Assembly: GCA_009760855.2 (NCBI GenBank)
Contig: WPIO01000015.1
Location: 5,195,501 to 5,259,500, forward strand
Reading direction: 5' to 3'
Length of the DNA stretch: 64,000 nt
From: Cristatella mucedo
Lineage: Eukaryota > Bryozoa > Phylactolaemata > Cristatellidae
The notes under the pieces are model-generated. The model had not been told where the DNA came from and ran no database searches. It was given only the letters and a program-made list of their open reading frames with translations. The stretch's first letter is position 1. Each line of letters begins with the position of its first letter. Shown piece after piece: positions 32,750 to 45,214 of this stretch. A program made the translations under genes and the position numbers.

Positions 32750-34371
32750 TTTATTTATGACAGTCACAGATGCTGGCATGCATCATGCCATCACAAATTA
32801 CTTAACCTCAGATTTTGACCGAGTACAACAGCGTTTACATCACTACATGCTAGGTTGTTGACAACCTGAATGGCTCCACCGACTAAATGTTGTGCTCCTT
32901 GCAACAATGCTGCACCGCCTCCTGATGCTTTTCCAATCAGTGTTGCTGCTATTGAAGTGTAATACACGGTAGGTACAGGTTTAGTGGTGATTGTAATAGG
33001 CCTGTCCCTACAATTAGTTAGTTTGTTAAGTAAGCCCAATAATTTAGAGACGTTTACTAGATGTACACGTAGTTTCTGGGCAAACCCCATGTGATTCACA
33101 AATTGGAAGCTCGAAACTGACTTTTCAAGCATATCTCCGGTTGAATCAGTTCAAAATCTATGTGTCATATTCCAAAGCGATCTTTCGTGTGACGACCGTA
33201 TCAGCACCACAGTCAGATCTACCTATTTTTAGCTTCACAACATTGCTAAAATTTGGGCTTGTTTAGATAAGCATAACACGTCAGAGTCGGTCCATGCATT
33301 CGTGAAATCCCGTCTCGACTTCTGCAACACACTGCTTACTGGTCTACCAGCATGCCAGATCGGGAGATTGCAGCTGGTGCAAAAATGCTCAGCTAGGCTT
33401 GTAGGCCGTGACCTTCGCAGTTGCCACATTACACCACTTCTCGCCGACCTGCACTTGCTACCAGTCAAGCAAAGGACCAACTTCAAGGTCTTGTCGCTCA
33501 CTTTGAGGTCGCTTCCTTCTTTGGCTCCAGCCTATCTCTCAGATATCCTACCCCCATCAGGCCAAGCATCGCACCACCCACTTTTCGGAATCCAACAGAC
33601 TGCAAATACCACATACAAAGCTCAAATCCTTTGAAGACCGGGCCTTTAGTTCGTACGCTTCCAAAGCCTGGAACTCCCTCCCGACCTGCATCAGAACTTC
33701 GCATGACCTTACCACATTTAAAAAGAACTTAAAAATACATCTTTTTAGGTTAGCATTTAGTGAGTCCTAATGATTCATAGATTATGTGCTTATTAGTGCT
33801 GATACTGTACATGCTGCCACTAACCGAGTTTGCATGCTGACCCTGTGCATGTCACCCCTATTCATGTTATTCATTTCATTTGCTTATCAAGCTAGCTGTT
33901 AATCACTATTCAACTGCATTTCCCTTTGCAGTAAATGTATAGCGCCTAGAGAGAGAAAGAGTTCTCTGAGGGTTCTTTATCAAGTGCATTATTATTATAT
34001 TAATATTACTGTAGTGATGGCAACAAACAAGAATCGTTGGGACATCTGATACTCTACAATATTGAATTATCGTTTTTTAGTCGACTCAGGGCGAGCAGTG
34101 AACGAAAATAATCGAGTAAATAGTGATTGCGAAATATTTAGTAGTATAGGCTTGAGTGAGACTTCAAGAATTTTACTGCTAACGGGGACATCTTATCTTG
34201 ATTCCTGCAAGGATATAATCAAAAGTGTATTATTATCGTATGGTTGAAACCAAGCGTTCCTTAAAATGTGCTGAATGAATTAATAAACGTTTTCAGACTT
34301 ACCTGACTTGTTTCAGCTGGAAAAGCTCCACACAGAAGGGGCACGAACACTGCTCCAGCTACTAGCTTAAT
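32750..34371 (-). pseudogene. Copy 8 of the secreted-protein gene, interrupted by a family A element
   Basis: Minus strand. Exon 1 is 34371-34303 (69 nt): ATG changed to ATT, then KLVAGAVFVPLLCGAFPAE and a good GTAAGT donor. Exon 2 is 34258-34142 (117 nt, one base lost), reading NAWFQPYDNN; its acceptor and donor are changed. Exon 3 starts at 34053 after TTGTAG and is split by a family A element (about 32960-34013). Its remaining part is open to the TGA at 32793-32791, reading SIAATLIGKASGGGAALLQG and HLVGGAIQVVNNLA. AATAAA is at 32755-32750. Introns are 44 and 88 nt. A TATA-like box lies at 34421-34430. Confidence 0.6.
32960..34013 (+). mobile_element. Family A non-LTR retrotransposon inserted in exon 3
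   Basis: Plus strand. From about 33150 the frame reads LCVIFQSDLSCDDRIST, then SRLDFCNTLLTGLPACQIG, RLQLVQKCSARLVGRDL, HITPLLADLHLLPVKQR and LAPAYLSDILPP (33302-33560), followed by a frameshifted end, the UTR with TTTGCATGCTGACCCTGTGC near 33829, and an ATT tail at 33986-34000. The first 190 bases (32960-33150) are not recognised and could be a 5' inversion. Weak target-site duplication: GAAGTG before, GTAGTG after. Confidence 0.8.
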
Positions 34372-36540
34372 GGAATCTGAAACGTGCAGCCCAAATGTGA
34401 GACAAGAATCTTCGGGATGGATATATAACCACTAACTTAAAGATAAATAAAAAATGCCGGAGACCAGTTCCTCAAGTTTTTTCTCGTCCGTCAAACGATA
34501 ATTAGCCGAATTGTGGTGCAAAACTATTTACGATTATTCTTATAATTATTCTCACTACCATTGTTTGGATAATTATTAGTCGATATTTTGGATCATTCTG
34601 AAGAGTATTATTGGAACATTCCAACATTTCCTTATGTAGTTCATAATGTTCCGTTGGAAAAAAATTACGTTTGAATTCAAGCTAAGCACTAAGTTTTACT
34701 CAAATCAATAATGCTGTCTACTTTAGAAAAATCGATTCAAAAAACTATTTAAATTCAACTTAGGAAAGAGCTGAGAATTCAAAATATCATTCCAGCTCAC
34801 GAGAAATGTAGCGAATCAACAGATATCAGATATACAATCAAGGCTATATGAGGAACATACCGATTTAGATTCACTATGTGCTCACTTAAAACCTTTTTCG
34901 AGTAGTACTCGAATAATGGCTGCATGTGCTAATATGCATTGTAGTAACATTCATTCCAAAAATACTGGAAATGTGCAGTTCATGGATGTGACTCGATCGT
35001 CATTGTGGTTTTGTTAAACACCATAACATACACGTGTAAGTGAATAATAGACCTCTAGCGATCAACTTAATTTATCAGAAAGAAGTTGACACTGAATGCG
35101 AGAATGAAGCTATTGCATGCCTCTGGAAGCAAAAGATTTAGCCTAAAAGCCACACCTGTCCAAGAGTAGGCTTTAGCTCCAAATCAAGCAATCATTTCGG
35201 AATTTATTAATCGATTTTGCTAAACTGAATCGTCTTTTAAATTTGTGAAGGCGAAAATGCAGGAATTCTCAGTGTTGAAGAATGAAGTCTTGCGAATAAC
35301 AGGTCCAAATCACAAAACTTTGTAACATAATCGCTGCCTTTGATTTCGCTTTACAAATCACAGATCTAGATGTTAATTGAACCTGGTTGACGGGCAACTA
35401 GCTTTTGAAATGGCTATTTTGATTTTTAAACTAGTGGATTTATAGGTGTACGTACTCTGACGTCTGGGCTGAGGAACGAGAGAATAGTCAACTCTGTTTA
35501 TTTCAAGCTTGTAACGATGCCAGTAATAGAAGATCAGCGTTCTCATGAAAGTCGAACGTCCAACATTTTGAACTGCTGGTGGGCTACCATACGATGCCGT
35601 TTACATTAATCACATTTCTGGAAGCCTACCCTTACATTTTTTTATAGTAAGGGTTATAAGTGCCCAGTATGGATATATGCAGGCGTTATACCTCTGATGT
35701 CTAACAACGAAGGATCACACTGCTTGTGTGTGATCAGCATCCTGATCCTACGAATATCTCAGATCAAACGTTGTCAAATATCGTGGTTCTTCTATCAGCC
35801 CAGCCATACCCGTCAGCTCCGACACATTGTTATAATTCAGAAAATCGTAACTGGTGTTATTCAAAACACATTAATCTATTAATCTATATTGCCATGTAAA
35901 TGAGCTCAACATAGACTTCACTTAATTGCAGAAAAATGATATGAAATACCAGAAAAAACACTTAAATAACGAAAGCAATTGAGGGCCTGACAACGCGATG
36001 ATCCGTTTATTTTCGTTCTTTACTAAGTAGTGTGAAGTAAAGAGTTACCACACAAGCACTTAATATTTACTTTAATATTGAATACAATGGAGTAATAATG
36101 ATGCTGGATATGTTAGGTTTTTACCAGTCATTTGGTAGCTTAAGATGGTTCTAACTTGTACGTTCTGAATTATAAGCGCCACAACCACGACTCACAAAAT
36201 TTGATAAGCATTTCAATATTCAACCAATATCGTATGCCTTACTGGACAATCAGTAAAGCCAGAGCTTTAATTGGAACAATAAAGGAAGGTTTTTCCAAAA
36301 GCAACAGTAGCCTGTAGTTCTTGCTTGCTAAAACAAGCCAATATCCCTCCAAGCACTCTGGGAATCACTGCTAGGGATGTCCATTGGCTATCGGTAACGT
36401 ATTGTCATCGAATTTTATTCTGAGTGAAACTCCATGATGTCACAAAGACAGCGTGAGTTTATGCAGCAGATTTTCCTCTAGTGCTCTCACAGGCTACATG
36501 GCCTATGGTATGATTTCGGTAGCCACAAGAATTCTTCGCA
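34372..36540. repeat. Unit 5' flank, longest copy
   Basis: Parallel to 459-2734 throughout, and inverted to 24000-25500. It contains the exon-like frame 35605-35450(-) (RTLIFYYWHRYKL). No other gene recognised. Confidence 0.65.
34421..34430 (-). promoter_or_regulatory. TATA-like box upstream of gene copy 8
   Basis: Minus strand GGTTATATAT, about 50 nt before the start position of exon 1, as in copy 1 (506-516). Confidence 0.35.
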
Positions 36541-37020
36541 CCCAACGAAGAGAAAGTGCAAAGCCTAGCTGAGTGGAGAGAGCTATTGAGTTAGTGAGCT
36601 ACATGTAAGTAGCAGCTTCGGACGCTGGAAAGGATGTCGAATATTCGGCATTATTGAAGTAGTTGTCGTTACGTAGGCATTGTTGCAGAGCGTTTTATAG
36701 GATGGGACCTGGTGAATGAAAGCTTCTGTCACCAAAGGTAGTTAAGCACAGGAATGGAACAGCTAATGCATTGCCAATACATGATTTGACCTCAATGGAG
36801 GAGGGGCGATCCATTTAGTCCGTCCAGCAGGTAAGGTACGTCTGAGGATGAAGTCGCATCACACATTGTACGTCAGCTTATAAACTTTGCTCTATGTCCT
36901 TTGATCAACCCTCAGTAAGTAGAGCTCTCAGGTCATGAAATGCTAAGCAAAACTATGCCAAAACTCTAAGTCGCGTGTTTATCTTGGTATAATAATGCCG
37001 AGTAACGTACACTCTTTGCC
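36541..37020 (-). mobile_element. Family B 3' fragment inside the unit
   Basis: Same fragment and unit position as 2735-3205 and 12661-13150: GAGAAAGTGCAAAGCCTAGC near 36551, GAAAGCTTCTGTCACCAAAGG near 36718, CTTATAAACTTTGCTCTATG near 36878. No open frame. Confidence 0.6.
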
Positions 37021-37034
37021 ATTCTCTAGCGATA

Positions 37035-37105
37035 TAATTTGTGAGCCGTAATCAATTGCCCTCTTGGCCAGGGTAGGTTTCTCAAACTCGGTCCATGACT
37101 AACGC
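37035..37105 (+). mobile_element. tRNA-like SINE head, truncated
   Basis: GTGAGCCGTAATCAATTGCCC, then GGTTTCTCAAACTCGGTCC, cut off at about 37100 by sequence matching 28270-28420 (CAGTTGCAGGACAGACTG). Same unit position as 13155 and 21600. Confidence 0.45.
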
Positions 37106-37249
37106 TAAAAGGTTATTGCTAATGATGAACATCTCGCTCAGTTGCAGGACAGACTGAATTAGGATTTCCTGTCTAGCTGCAGGTCATTCTGTACAGTATT
37201 TCTACCTCGGCTGTTCAATAGATGGTAGAAAGCACAGCATTACTACGAT
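37106..37249. repeat. Piece of the unit 3' flank
   Basis: Matches 28270-28420 and 9440-9560 (TCGCTCAGTTGCAGGACAG, TACAGTATTTCTACCTCGG). Joins the SINE head to module R1. Confidence 0.5.
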
Positions 37250-37333
37250 GCCACAACTGTCATCAATTATTTGCCGACGGATCGGATCAGAAAAGTTGCC
37301 CAAATCAGAGGCTGGCCTAACTAGAGTGCCAAA
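37250..37333 (+). pseudogene. Exon-like conserved segment with GTAAGAG donor, copy 3 (5' end lost)
   Basis: Frame HYYDATTVINYLPTDRI, VAQIRGWPN, then a TAG and SAK before the donor GTAAGAG at 37334. The acceptor end is missing because of the junction at about 37245. Confidence 0.4.
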
Positions 37334-37989
37334 GTAAGAGTACATTCAGCAATTGTGTGATCGTCAACCTCAATCGTCGATCGTCAAATCCCATGCAGAC
37401 CTTTCCGTTAGTTACTAAGTACCCAAAGCTGGGAGTTTTATCGTTACTTGGGTTATGATATCTTCTAACTTCAGGACATTTTAAAAGAAGCTTAGAATGT
37501 GCATGCTCATGACCGAAATTAGTGTGTTCTTATGATTTGTTGTTCAAAAAATTATGCACTCCGACAATGTACACACTACCACAAAACAAGTGAAACTATT
37601 CACGCTGTGCATGTCATCCTAATTTGTCTTGGCTGGCTGACATGTTTTTAGTTGCCATTGACTTTAAATAGTGCTGTCCCGAAGTGCGAGCTCAAAGAAA
37701 AGGTTCTCTGTCAAGCCGATACCAAATTATTAGTGTTATTATCGTTAACAATTGCCAATCGGGAATATCTATCGTACCTAGTAACAGGTGATAGATCGCC
37801 TGTACAATGAATATCTCTGCTCTCAGCCTCTTGTTCTGCTTCTCCACGTAGGCCTTCCCAGAAATCCGCTCGGTTTAGCTTGCTCGACTATAAACGGCCC
37901 TGCTCATATTAGCAACAATTACAACCGATTATTTAGTACCACTTTCTCAAGCTATTACAAAGCTAGTCAGTTCTCTTAAGGTATCATGC

Positions 37990-38440
37990 ACTGTAGGCAA
38001 ACGTGTTTTAAAATGCAAAAGCTCTCAAGATAAAAGGATTTGGCGAATCATCATTCAATAGACTTTTAGACCTCAGTTTGTAATATCTATGGTATGAGCT
38101 ATGCATACAGGGAATATCAGTGCTGCCAAAGGCGTGGAGGACAGGGAAAGCTAAAAAACGGGCTGTATCCTTTTAAGCCTGCAGCCATACTGAAGGCCTA
38201 GAAATGCAGCCATACTAAGCGCCTACAATGCACTATAGACGAATGTGTTGTTATAGTATAATTACCAGCACGATAAGACGATTTGGCGATTCATCATATA
38301 ATAGACTACTAAAACTTAGTTGTCCATGTCTGTGCTAAGACCGATGCTCACATGGAGTATCAGTGATTCCAAAGGCGCGGACAAGAGGGAGAGCAAAGGA
38401 AAGGGCTATATCCCTCTGGGCCTGCAGCTCTACTAAGTGC
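37990..38440. repeat. Tandem duplication of about 230 bp in R1 copy 2
   Basis: AAGGATTTGGCGAATCATCATTCAATAGAC near 38034 recurs as ACGATTTGGCGATTCATCATATAATAGAC near 38278 (long strings compared in pieces), and GGAATATCAGTGCTGCCAAAGG recurs as GGAGTATCAGTGATTCCAAAGG. R1 copy 1 has a single version (17140-17300). Confidence 0.65.
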
Positions 38441-39299
38441 CTGTACAAAAGTTCGTCCGTCGTGGTTTGCATTTTTAAAGTGCTTAGAGTACAGTGAGGA
38501 CTCCAGTTCCAGGGTCGAGAAACAAAGCCCTGTGATAGGTTGTCTCAAAACCTTTCGAACACGTCTTATCTTTCAACTTGACATAGGTTATGCTTTTGTC
38601 AAGGGTAGCTAAGCATTTCAAACCGAAGCCTTGCGTACGGTCGTAATGTCTTGTTTATCTCAAACGTAGTTGAAAATAGCGCAACTCATTTGGTGTTAAA
38701 AGAGATTTAGGTACGTGCCTGAAACGCATGGATATTTAGTTAGCTGCTTAAGAATGAATACCATTAGCTATCTATTCTTTACAATATAAATAGCATACCA
38801 ATCCACACGATCATGCCGTGATAAGGTACACAATTATGATTTTTCAAGTGAGCTCCAACCTATTCTTCCCGCATGTCAAGCCTAACACTCAAGGTGCCTG
38901 TTGCCAAAGGCTTTGTCAGGAGCTGAGTTTTGGTTCATCGCCAGTTTGATGCTGATCACAATGGCCGATCGCTCACTACCCTTAGGAGTACTACCTTAAG
39001 GCACCGTAACTTAAACCTGCCTCTCGTCTGCATGATATTCTATCACAAAACAATTCTTCCAAGTACGTTTAATTTCAAAGAACTCTGAGATATCAAATTA
39101 CAACTCTTTGAGGGATTCCAATACTTTCAGCCCCGAAATGCAGTGAGATTCACGGATGTTTTCACTATGTCCCCTGCAGTGCAATTCTATGCAGTCACCT
39201 ACGGTGCCATACACTGAGTTGGTAGAGGTATGTTTTCTGAGTGTAACTGGCGTTTAATTTCCAATGGAATAAACAGATCTTTCAGGGAACTAGAAATTA

Positions 39300-40000
39300 T
39301 CACTATCTAAGACTTGAGGAACGGTTTTTTAAGAGAAATATCCAATGCCTTTCTACTAGCATCAGACGAATTGACCTTCTAAAGTTGAAGAATTAGAATG
39401 CTTTTTGATGTGGTCACATACATTTATGACCAATATTTTCCTTCCAAAAGTCACCCTATGCTAAAAAGTTAAGAACTGCAAAGCGAACCCTTGGGTAACC
39501 TTTAAAAATCATAGCTCTATTTGACACTGTAAGTAATACCACGGGAGACGGTTGAATTTTGCTTAGGAGACACCTTGAATCGCACCTCAGGGGATTCAGT
39601 TAAGGCATTCGGTGACTGGCTCAGCATTTTAGGACTAAATGTCTTGCACCCACTCAAAAAGTTGAAATGTGACTGTTTCGATTATTTCCAATTACTTATG
39701 TTTTGAAAAAACTTATTTGGGATATAATATCTTGAGAACGAGAGGCAGCTTTCAGGCAAGCTATTTTAAGTTTGTACTCCCAAATGGAAGCAGAGATCGG
39801 CGGTGGCGATTAGCATCTAACAGATGATATGCCAAAACTCTACTTTTAGACTCAGCATTGTTCTAAAGGCACACTCCGTGCTAGGCTTGACGTATGGTCT
39901 GGGTAGCTTACATTTGAATTGAAAACTCTTATTTTGCTACCAAACGATTGCAATATCACGTGGATGAGTATAGTAGTTATATTATGAGGAATATTTCACT
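39300..40000. repeat. Inverted copy of module R1 (17.6-18.4 kb part)
   Basis: Reverse complement of about 17620-18400: GCACCTCAGGGGATTCAG near 39586, CCGTGCTAGGCTTGACG near 39875. With 38640-39240 it forms a local palindrome centred near 39275. Similar sequence at 9730-10000 and 28550-28830 shows the unit 3' flank is related to R1. Confidence 0.5.
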
Positions 40001-41999
40001 AAAGATATTCATTCTGCAGCAGCAAGCACAATTCCGTGCTTAAGGTGATATGTATAAATATATTTCGGGCCGATGATTTGCCATATTTGAGTTTCGTGGC
40101 AATAGAAACGTTCAAAGGGATTCAGTTTGCTGTGATCTGTTTAGCCTACTATTTGCCTCAGCATTATAATGTGAAAATAGTTAACTAGCCTGGACAAAAA
40201 CATTAGATCTGACAAGCGGAAACCTATGGTTAATAGACTAACATCGGGGAAAATTGTCACCAGGCTATATAGTTTGACCCTGCCTCGTGACTCCTGACTG
40301 TATACTCAGCAAATTCAATGATGCAAAACACGACGATCGAGCGATTTCTGTTCGCTTAAGATTGCTCCAGACCTATTAGGAATCTAGCCCTTTTAATCTC
40401 GCTTACTCTATTTTATCCCATCGGCACAACTGATATACCATGTGCCCATTGCTTTGAACGTCTACACATTTTGTGTTTTAAAACTGCCCGACGACTAAAC
40501 TCAGTTTTTTGTAGACAGATTTCTTTACATATGCCGCCAATGATGTTGTTTTACCGGACCACTAAGTCAACCGCCAAATACAACTGCCTGCCTTTCAAAC
40601 TTTTCAGAGCCTTCGGTTTGTTAGTTAGTCCGATCCCGTGTAGGTCTTTCTAGCAATGCTCACGTTTCCCTGAGTCACTTTTCCTCTTAGGATATCTGAC
40701 GAGTCACCATTTCTTCTTCATGGGCCATCGGAAGACCATCAGTAGCTGTTAGGCTGCTAATGATTCCTGCTTAGCCATTTGAGATAGACACTGAATCTGA
40801 ATAACCCTTATTTCAGTTTAAACTGTTCCAGGCTACAGTTAACGTCGCTTTTGCCGCTCTGCTCCAGGATGCATATGACATTAATCTTTTGCGGCACCCA
40901 TTTTGATATCAAATTCCAGAAATGCAAGCCGCCACAGCAGCTCTCACACTGCCAACATCGGATTAAGTACGAGTCGTTATTTAGGTGATATATAAATTTG
41001 CTTAAGAGGTGGGATGCCAACCGACATAGGCACTTTGAAAATGATCCTGCTATTCTATAGCTAAATGTTAGTCTGACACTTTAGTGGTCGTCCAGAGGCT
41101 TTTGAATTATTTATGATGTCACTTATGCACGGTTACAACGAATATAAGCTTTTCAGTAGTAGGTCAGTGGGGAAAAGGATTAGATGACTGGAAGTCGTCC
41201 TTGACTGTGAGACGAGTTTCACGATGACGTCACCGATGGCCTTCTCGAACTTGGACGTCGGGGTAGTGAGCGGAATTTTGTGGCAGGTGTCATGTATTAC
41301 AACAATTAAGGGAAAAGTGCAGAACGGATGCTACAATCCAAGGTATAGACTCTCCGATGTCGTCATCTGGCTGACATAGAAGAATTAAATTCGCAATCGG
41401 TGAAGAAAGCAAATGGATCGCTGATTTTTCGGCAAAGCTTTGAGCGATTATGGCGATCACTGATGGTAGACATATGCATTTTTAGCTGCGTATTAGTGAT
41501 TTATCTATATTGTTGCCGAGCATAGCCCTTGCTACAACCAAATTGTATGACCTGCAGTATTTTCTTTGTGCCTGCCGAAATACTGTTGAATCTGCATTAT
41601 AGCTTTTGCAAAGCTTGTGGTTTTTAGACATTTATAGTTTCCCGTCTGTGGTAAACCATCGTCGGTCTAGGGTACAGCGCACACTGCTACTAACCAGTGG
41701 TACTGTTTCGTTAGCCATGTCAGCAAGTGCCGTTTTGTAGAATTCTATCGATCATTACAGGTCGAAAGGGGGATCGAGCGTATGAGAGAAGAAAATATTT
41801 GCGTCATGTCAGCATTGATTTCCAGGTTATTGAGATTTCGCGGTTCACTTAGGATTCTGTAAGTGTTTTCCGCTGTCTTATGCCCGGATGTTTTGAGAAA
41901 AGATGCACCTGTGATCTCCAGACGACGGAAGCATTTAAAGTAGAGAAATAGCCTCACTGTGTTCTCTTGTTACAGTATAATCACGGATTTAGCGGCAGC
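40001..41999. other. Unassigned stretch
   Basis: I found no repeat partner and no recognisable gene in these 2 kb. Short frames at 40471-40653(+), 40808-41020(-) and 41745-41957(-) show no motif I recognise and no sign of selection that can be judged here. Confidence 0.3.
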
Positions 42000-42620
42000 A
42001 ACTAATTCCGAATCAGCTGTTCCAGAAGCTATTATAAAACAGCACGTACCCTCTCACAACTAAGTTCTCCGATAACGTTTGGCCAACTAATGACATATGA
42101 CTAATGTCATATGAATAATGCGTTTTCTGTATACACTTCTAGGTTATGCAGATGCTAAATAGACATAATAATGATGGGCTAAGGTTAAAAGTTGAAGTAG
42201 CGTTTCGGGCAGACAATTAAACTCTGAAAAAAGCTGGCCAGCTGTCCAGAACTAGAATAAAACCAGAAAGTGTTAACTCTATTACTCGATGAAATTAAAT
42301 CGCACTGAAATTCAGCTATCATCAACATGCGAATATTAGCTTCGAAACCAATTTGCTAGAAAAATTGCATTATGAAAGCTGACAACTTTTAGCTCATCTT
42401 AAACCTCCTAATCCTTTGCAGCACAGATTGAAACATGACTTGCTGGCTTGCTGCATGTAGCTCGGTACGAACTTTCAATGGCGGAGTTACAAAAACTGTA
42501 GAAAGCAAGTTGTCACAAAAGCCAGTTGCTTAGTACTATCTCATGCGAATATCAAATAACAGCCTCTCAAGAGTATGCTGTTTTTAAAATTCATATCCAA
42601 AATCCAAGCGAGTTGAAATC
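42000..42620. repeat. Distant copy of the unit 3' flank
   Basis: Weak parallel match to 27960-28540 and 9120-9720 (GAATCAGCTGTTCCAGAAGC, ACTGTAGAAAGCAAG). No gene recognised. Contains the palindrome at 42094-42113. Confidence 0.35.
42094..42113. repeat. Perfect 8-bp hairpin
   Basis: CATATGAC, loop TAAT, GTCATATG. No counterpart in the related blocks at 28.0 and 9.2 kb, so it appears local to this copy. Confidence 0.6.
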
Positions 42621-42659
42621 CACGTAAGACCCATCAAAATAATATAGAATGAATGGGTC

Positions 42660-42840
42660 TTAGGCTCTGCTATGCTTCCCACTTTTTCTTTGTTGCGTGA
42701 GACGAAGTCCGTTGGCTACCGAATGCGTACCGAAAGCCGTTTAGGCTGTGAGTTCGCTATACATAACTCTCCTGCGTAAAACCCACATGGTCTTTATGAC
42801 TTTGTGGAGTTACAGACGGAGATACATTACATTACATTTA
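42660..42840 (+). mobile_element. Family B 3'-UTR fragment
   Basis: CTCTGCTATGCTTCCCAC through CATTACATTACATTT, nearly identical in order to 30514-30685. Only the 3' end is present, typical of 5' truncation. Confidence 0.8.
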
Positions 42841-43239
42841 AAATGGTTTCCACAACCTTGGATCCAGATAGTGCCCGAGCAAGTAGTGTATACTAGGAAT
42901 TAAAATTTTCAATAACTGGAAATAGCTTAGAGCTCCCATCCTAGCCTTACTTGGTTATTCTGCTGGACCATCACAGACTGAGACATCAAGATAGAAAATA
43001 TTGCATCATTTTTACACCGTGCCGCATGTGTTCAAAAGTTACGAGCTTCGAAAAAGTACTGTCGCAAACTGGTTTGGTGCTTCCGCAATAAATTATTGGA
43101 CGGGAGTGAAGTTGAAGTGATTTTTTCTTCAGTATGAGGTTTTTTTTGTTTTGAAGTATTTGCAAATACAGAATATTGCACATTAAATTTGGTATTTATT
43201 ATCCAATAGGCTAATCAGGTCTGGCAGGAATTAATATTT
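42841..43239. other. Unassigned stretch
   Basis: No gene or repeat partner recognised. A 65-codon minus-strand frame (42986-43183) has no recognisable motif. Confidence 0.3.
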
Positions 43240-43720
43240 CTTACGGCCTAATACTTGAAGATCGTCAACGGATTTTGCAGTCAAAATGATTATACCATTG
43301 CTCTATTTTCGGATGAATGCATCTTCTAAGTATGGATAACTAGAATACTTTTTATGAAGGTCTCGTGTATAATTAACAATAGGAATAAATTATCAACAAT
43401 ATTATCATTCCAAAAGTCTGCTGGGCTAGAGAGTTAGGAACGGCTCATCATGCCCCATAAAGGTAAACTATCAAAAGCAAAGACCCTCTGGACTAAGTAA
43501 ATTATACCAAGGGTGACTCGCTGAGTTGCATGGCAAGAGACTTAGTAAATTGTACCTCACGAAGACGTATTGAACTGCCCCATAGGAGATTCAGTGAAGG
43601 CACTCAGTAACTAGCACTGAATAGGGCTAAAAGTCAGGTAGGCAATCTATATGTTGAAATTCAATCTTTCAATATTTGCTATTGCATGTATTTGGAAAGG
43701 ACTACTTTGGGAAAGTAAGA
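43240..43720. repeat. Second inverted copy of module R1
   Basis: Parallel to 39330-39720: ACTAGAATACTTTTTATGAAG near 43340, TCATTCCAAAAGTC near 43405, CCCATAGGAGATTCAG near 43580. Confidence 0.45.
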
Positions 43721-44584
43721 GTGTGACTTTTGTCGTGAGTTCGATAATGCACATGAGCGACGAGAAGAGAAGTGACATGCATGCAGTTTAGAAGTTAAGG
43801 TGTCGGGTAAGTCAGCTAAATAAATATTAAAGTTACCAATCACACAGAAAGATAAATTTTATGAAAACTTAATCAAAATGAGATCCAAAAAATTTGTCTT
43901 GAAAGATGACGTGGTATTCAGCAGGCGAGAAATAGCTGCGACTATCGCAATCTTGTTTTTAGAAGTATTTAAAATAGCAAGAATAGTTACACCTATAATG
44001 CGTTTGTAATAGAACCTTTAGAAAATATAATCTCTGTCTGGGCATTTTCATTTTAAGTAGCTTTTCATTGACTTGAAGAGCTGCTTAAATAAGATTGCAA
44101 CCAGTTTTGTAGTTGATGGAAGAGCAGGTGACAATGTGACTCTCCCAGTTTTCCTGCATCTAAGGGTATGAAAGGTCGAGGAACCATTTCGTTCGGCATC
44201 AGTTATATTCGGATCCTATGTTGATTTCAGTCGTCATTTTTTCAAAAAGCGGGTCGAAACTGGCATTGATAACATCAAAATAGATAATAACTGTCTGAAA
44301 TTTGGCGACGACTGTTGCTAAAATTCTACTTTGGTAATGACAGGTCATAGCAATATTTATGTTAAAAGCTAACGGAAAGGTTACATATTAGGCTGAAAAA
44401 ATACTACGTGTACCTAGCTTTAAAAGCATTAATTCAGAATGCTTGAACAGTGGCTTTTCTTCGCGGTAATTGTCAAAAGGCTCAAACATGTCACGGGAAC
44501 AGTCAGATACGTTCAATCGCATGTGGCTTTTACCTTATCTATAAATTACTCAAAACGGTAGGAGATTCAACTCACGATAAACGA
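43721..44584. other. Unassigned stretch
   Basis: I see no gene and no clear repeat partner. Confidence 0.3.
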
Positions 44585-44760
44585 AAACAAATGACTAGCT
44601 GATTTAAAAGCATTGTCGCATAGCGGTGAAGATCCTTTTAAGGCCTTCACCAATACTTGCAGCGGTAACAAAGGATCTCGAACCACAGAATTTGAACCAA
44701 GATATCGGGACCGAAGTCCTAAAAAGCAGGGGCTTTTAATGGCATGCCATCACGGCAACA
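44585..44760 (-). mobile_element. tRNA-derived SINE, decayed
   Basis: Minus strand, same order as 15595-15780: ACTAGCTGATTTAAAAGC, the GGTGAAGGCCTTAAAAGG-type body, TTTGTTACCGCTGCAAG and a weak tRNA-like head near 44690-44755. Confidence 0.65.
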
Positions 44761-45214
44761 CCTAGTAAGATACTTTTTAGTTATCCTGAGATATAGCTTT
44801 TAGTGTGTGCACAGTAGCTGGTGTAAGAACCGTGATATATGACAGCGTTTGATCTGAGATACTCATAATATCTGCATGCTGATCAACCACCACCAGCGAT
44901 CCTTCGTATATCGACGGCAGCTGTTTCACGCCTTCTATCCGTCCAGGTATAAATAATCATCACTAGCATACCTAACCTAAATAAATAACAACTACCAAAT
45001 GCCTGATTTTGCAGCTTTTTTGAAGGCATCCATTATTCCACACTAAGTAATCTAGAGTGACCAGTGCTGTAAACATACAAAGAAAACTATTGAACGAAAC
45101 CGTTTATCGACATTAAAATACGTTCCTACTAAAGTCAGAAGATCTCTGATGACATGTATTTATTGTCAACATGTGTACATAGGCTGTGTTCTCGCTAGTA
45201 AGGTTACGTTTAGC
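44761..45214. repeat. Inverted piece of unit 5' flank
   Basis: 44830-44960 is like 24100-24240 and the reverse complement of 35680-35800 (GATCTGAGATACTCATAATATC, GCATGCTGATCA). The rest is not assigned. Confidence 0.4.

Larger units (their letters stand above)
37250..39250. repeat. Module R1, copy 2
   Basis: Parallel to 16350-18170. Contains an internal tandem duplication (37990-38440). The first part is the exon-like segment ending at GTAAGAG (donor at 37334), reading HYYDATTVINYLPTDRI and VAQIRGWPN before a TAG. A 63-codon frame at 37788-37979 is not open in copy 1. No gene recognised. Confidence 0.65.
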
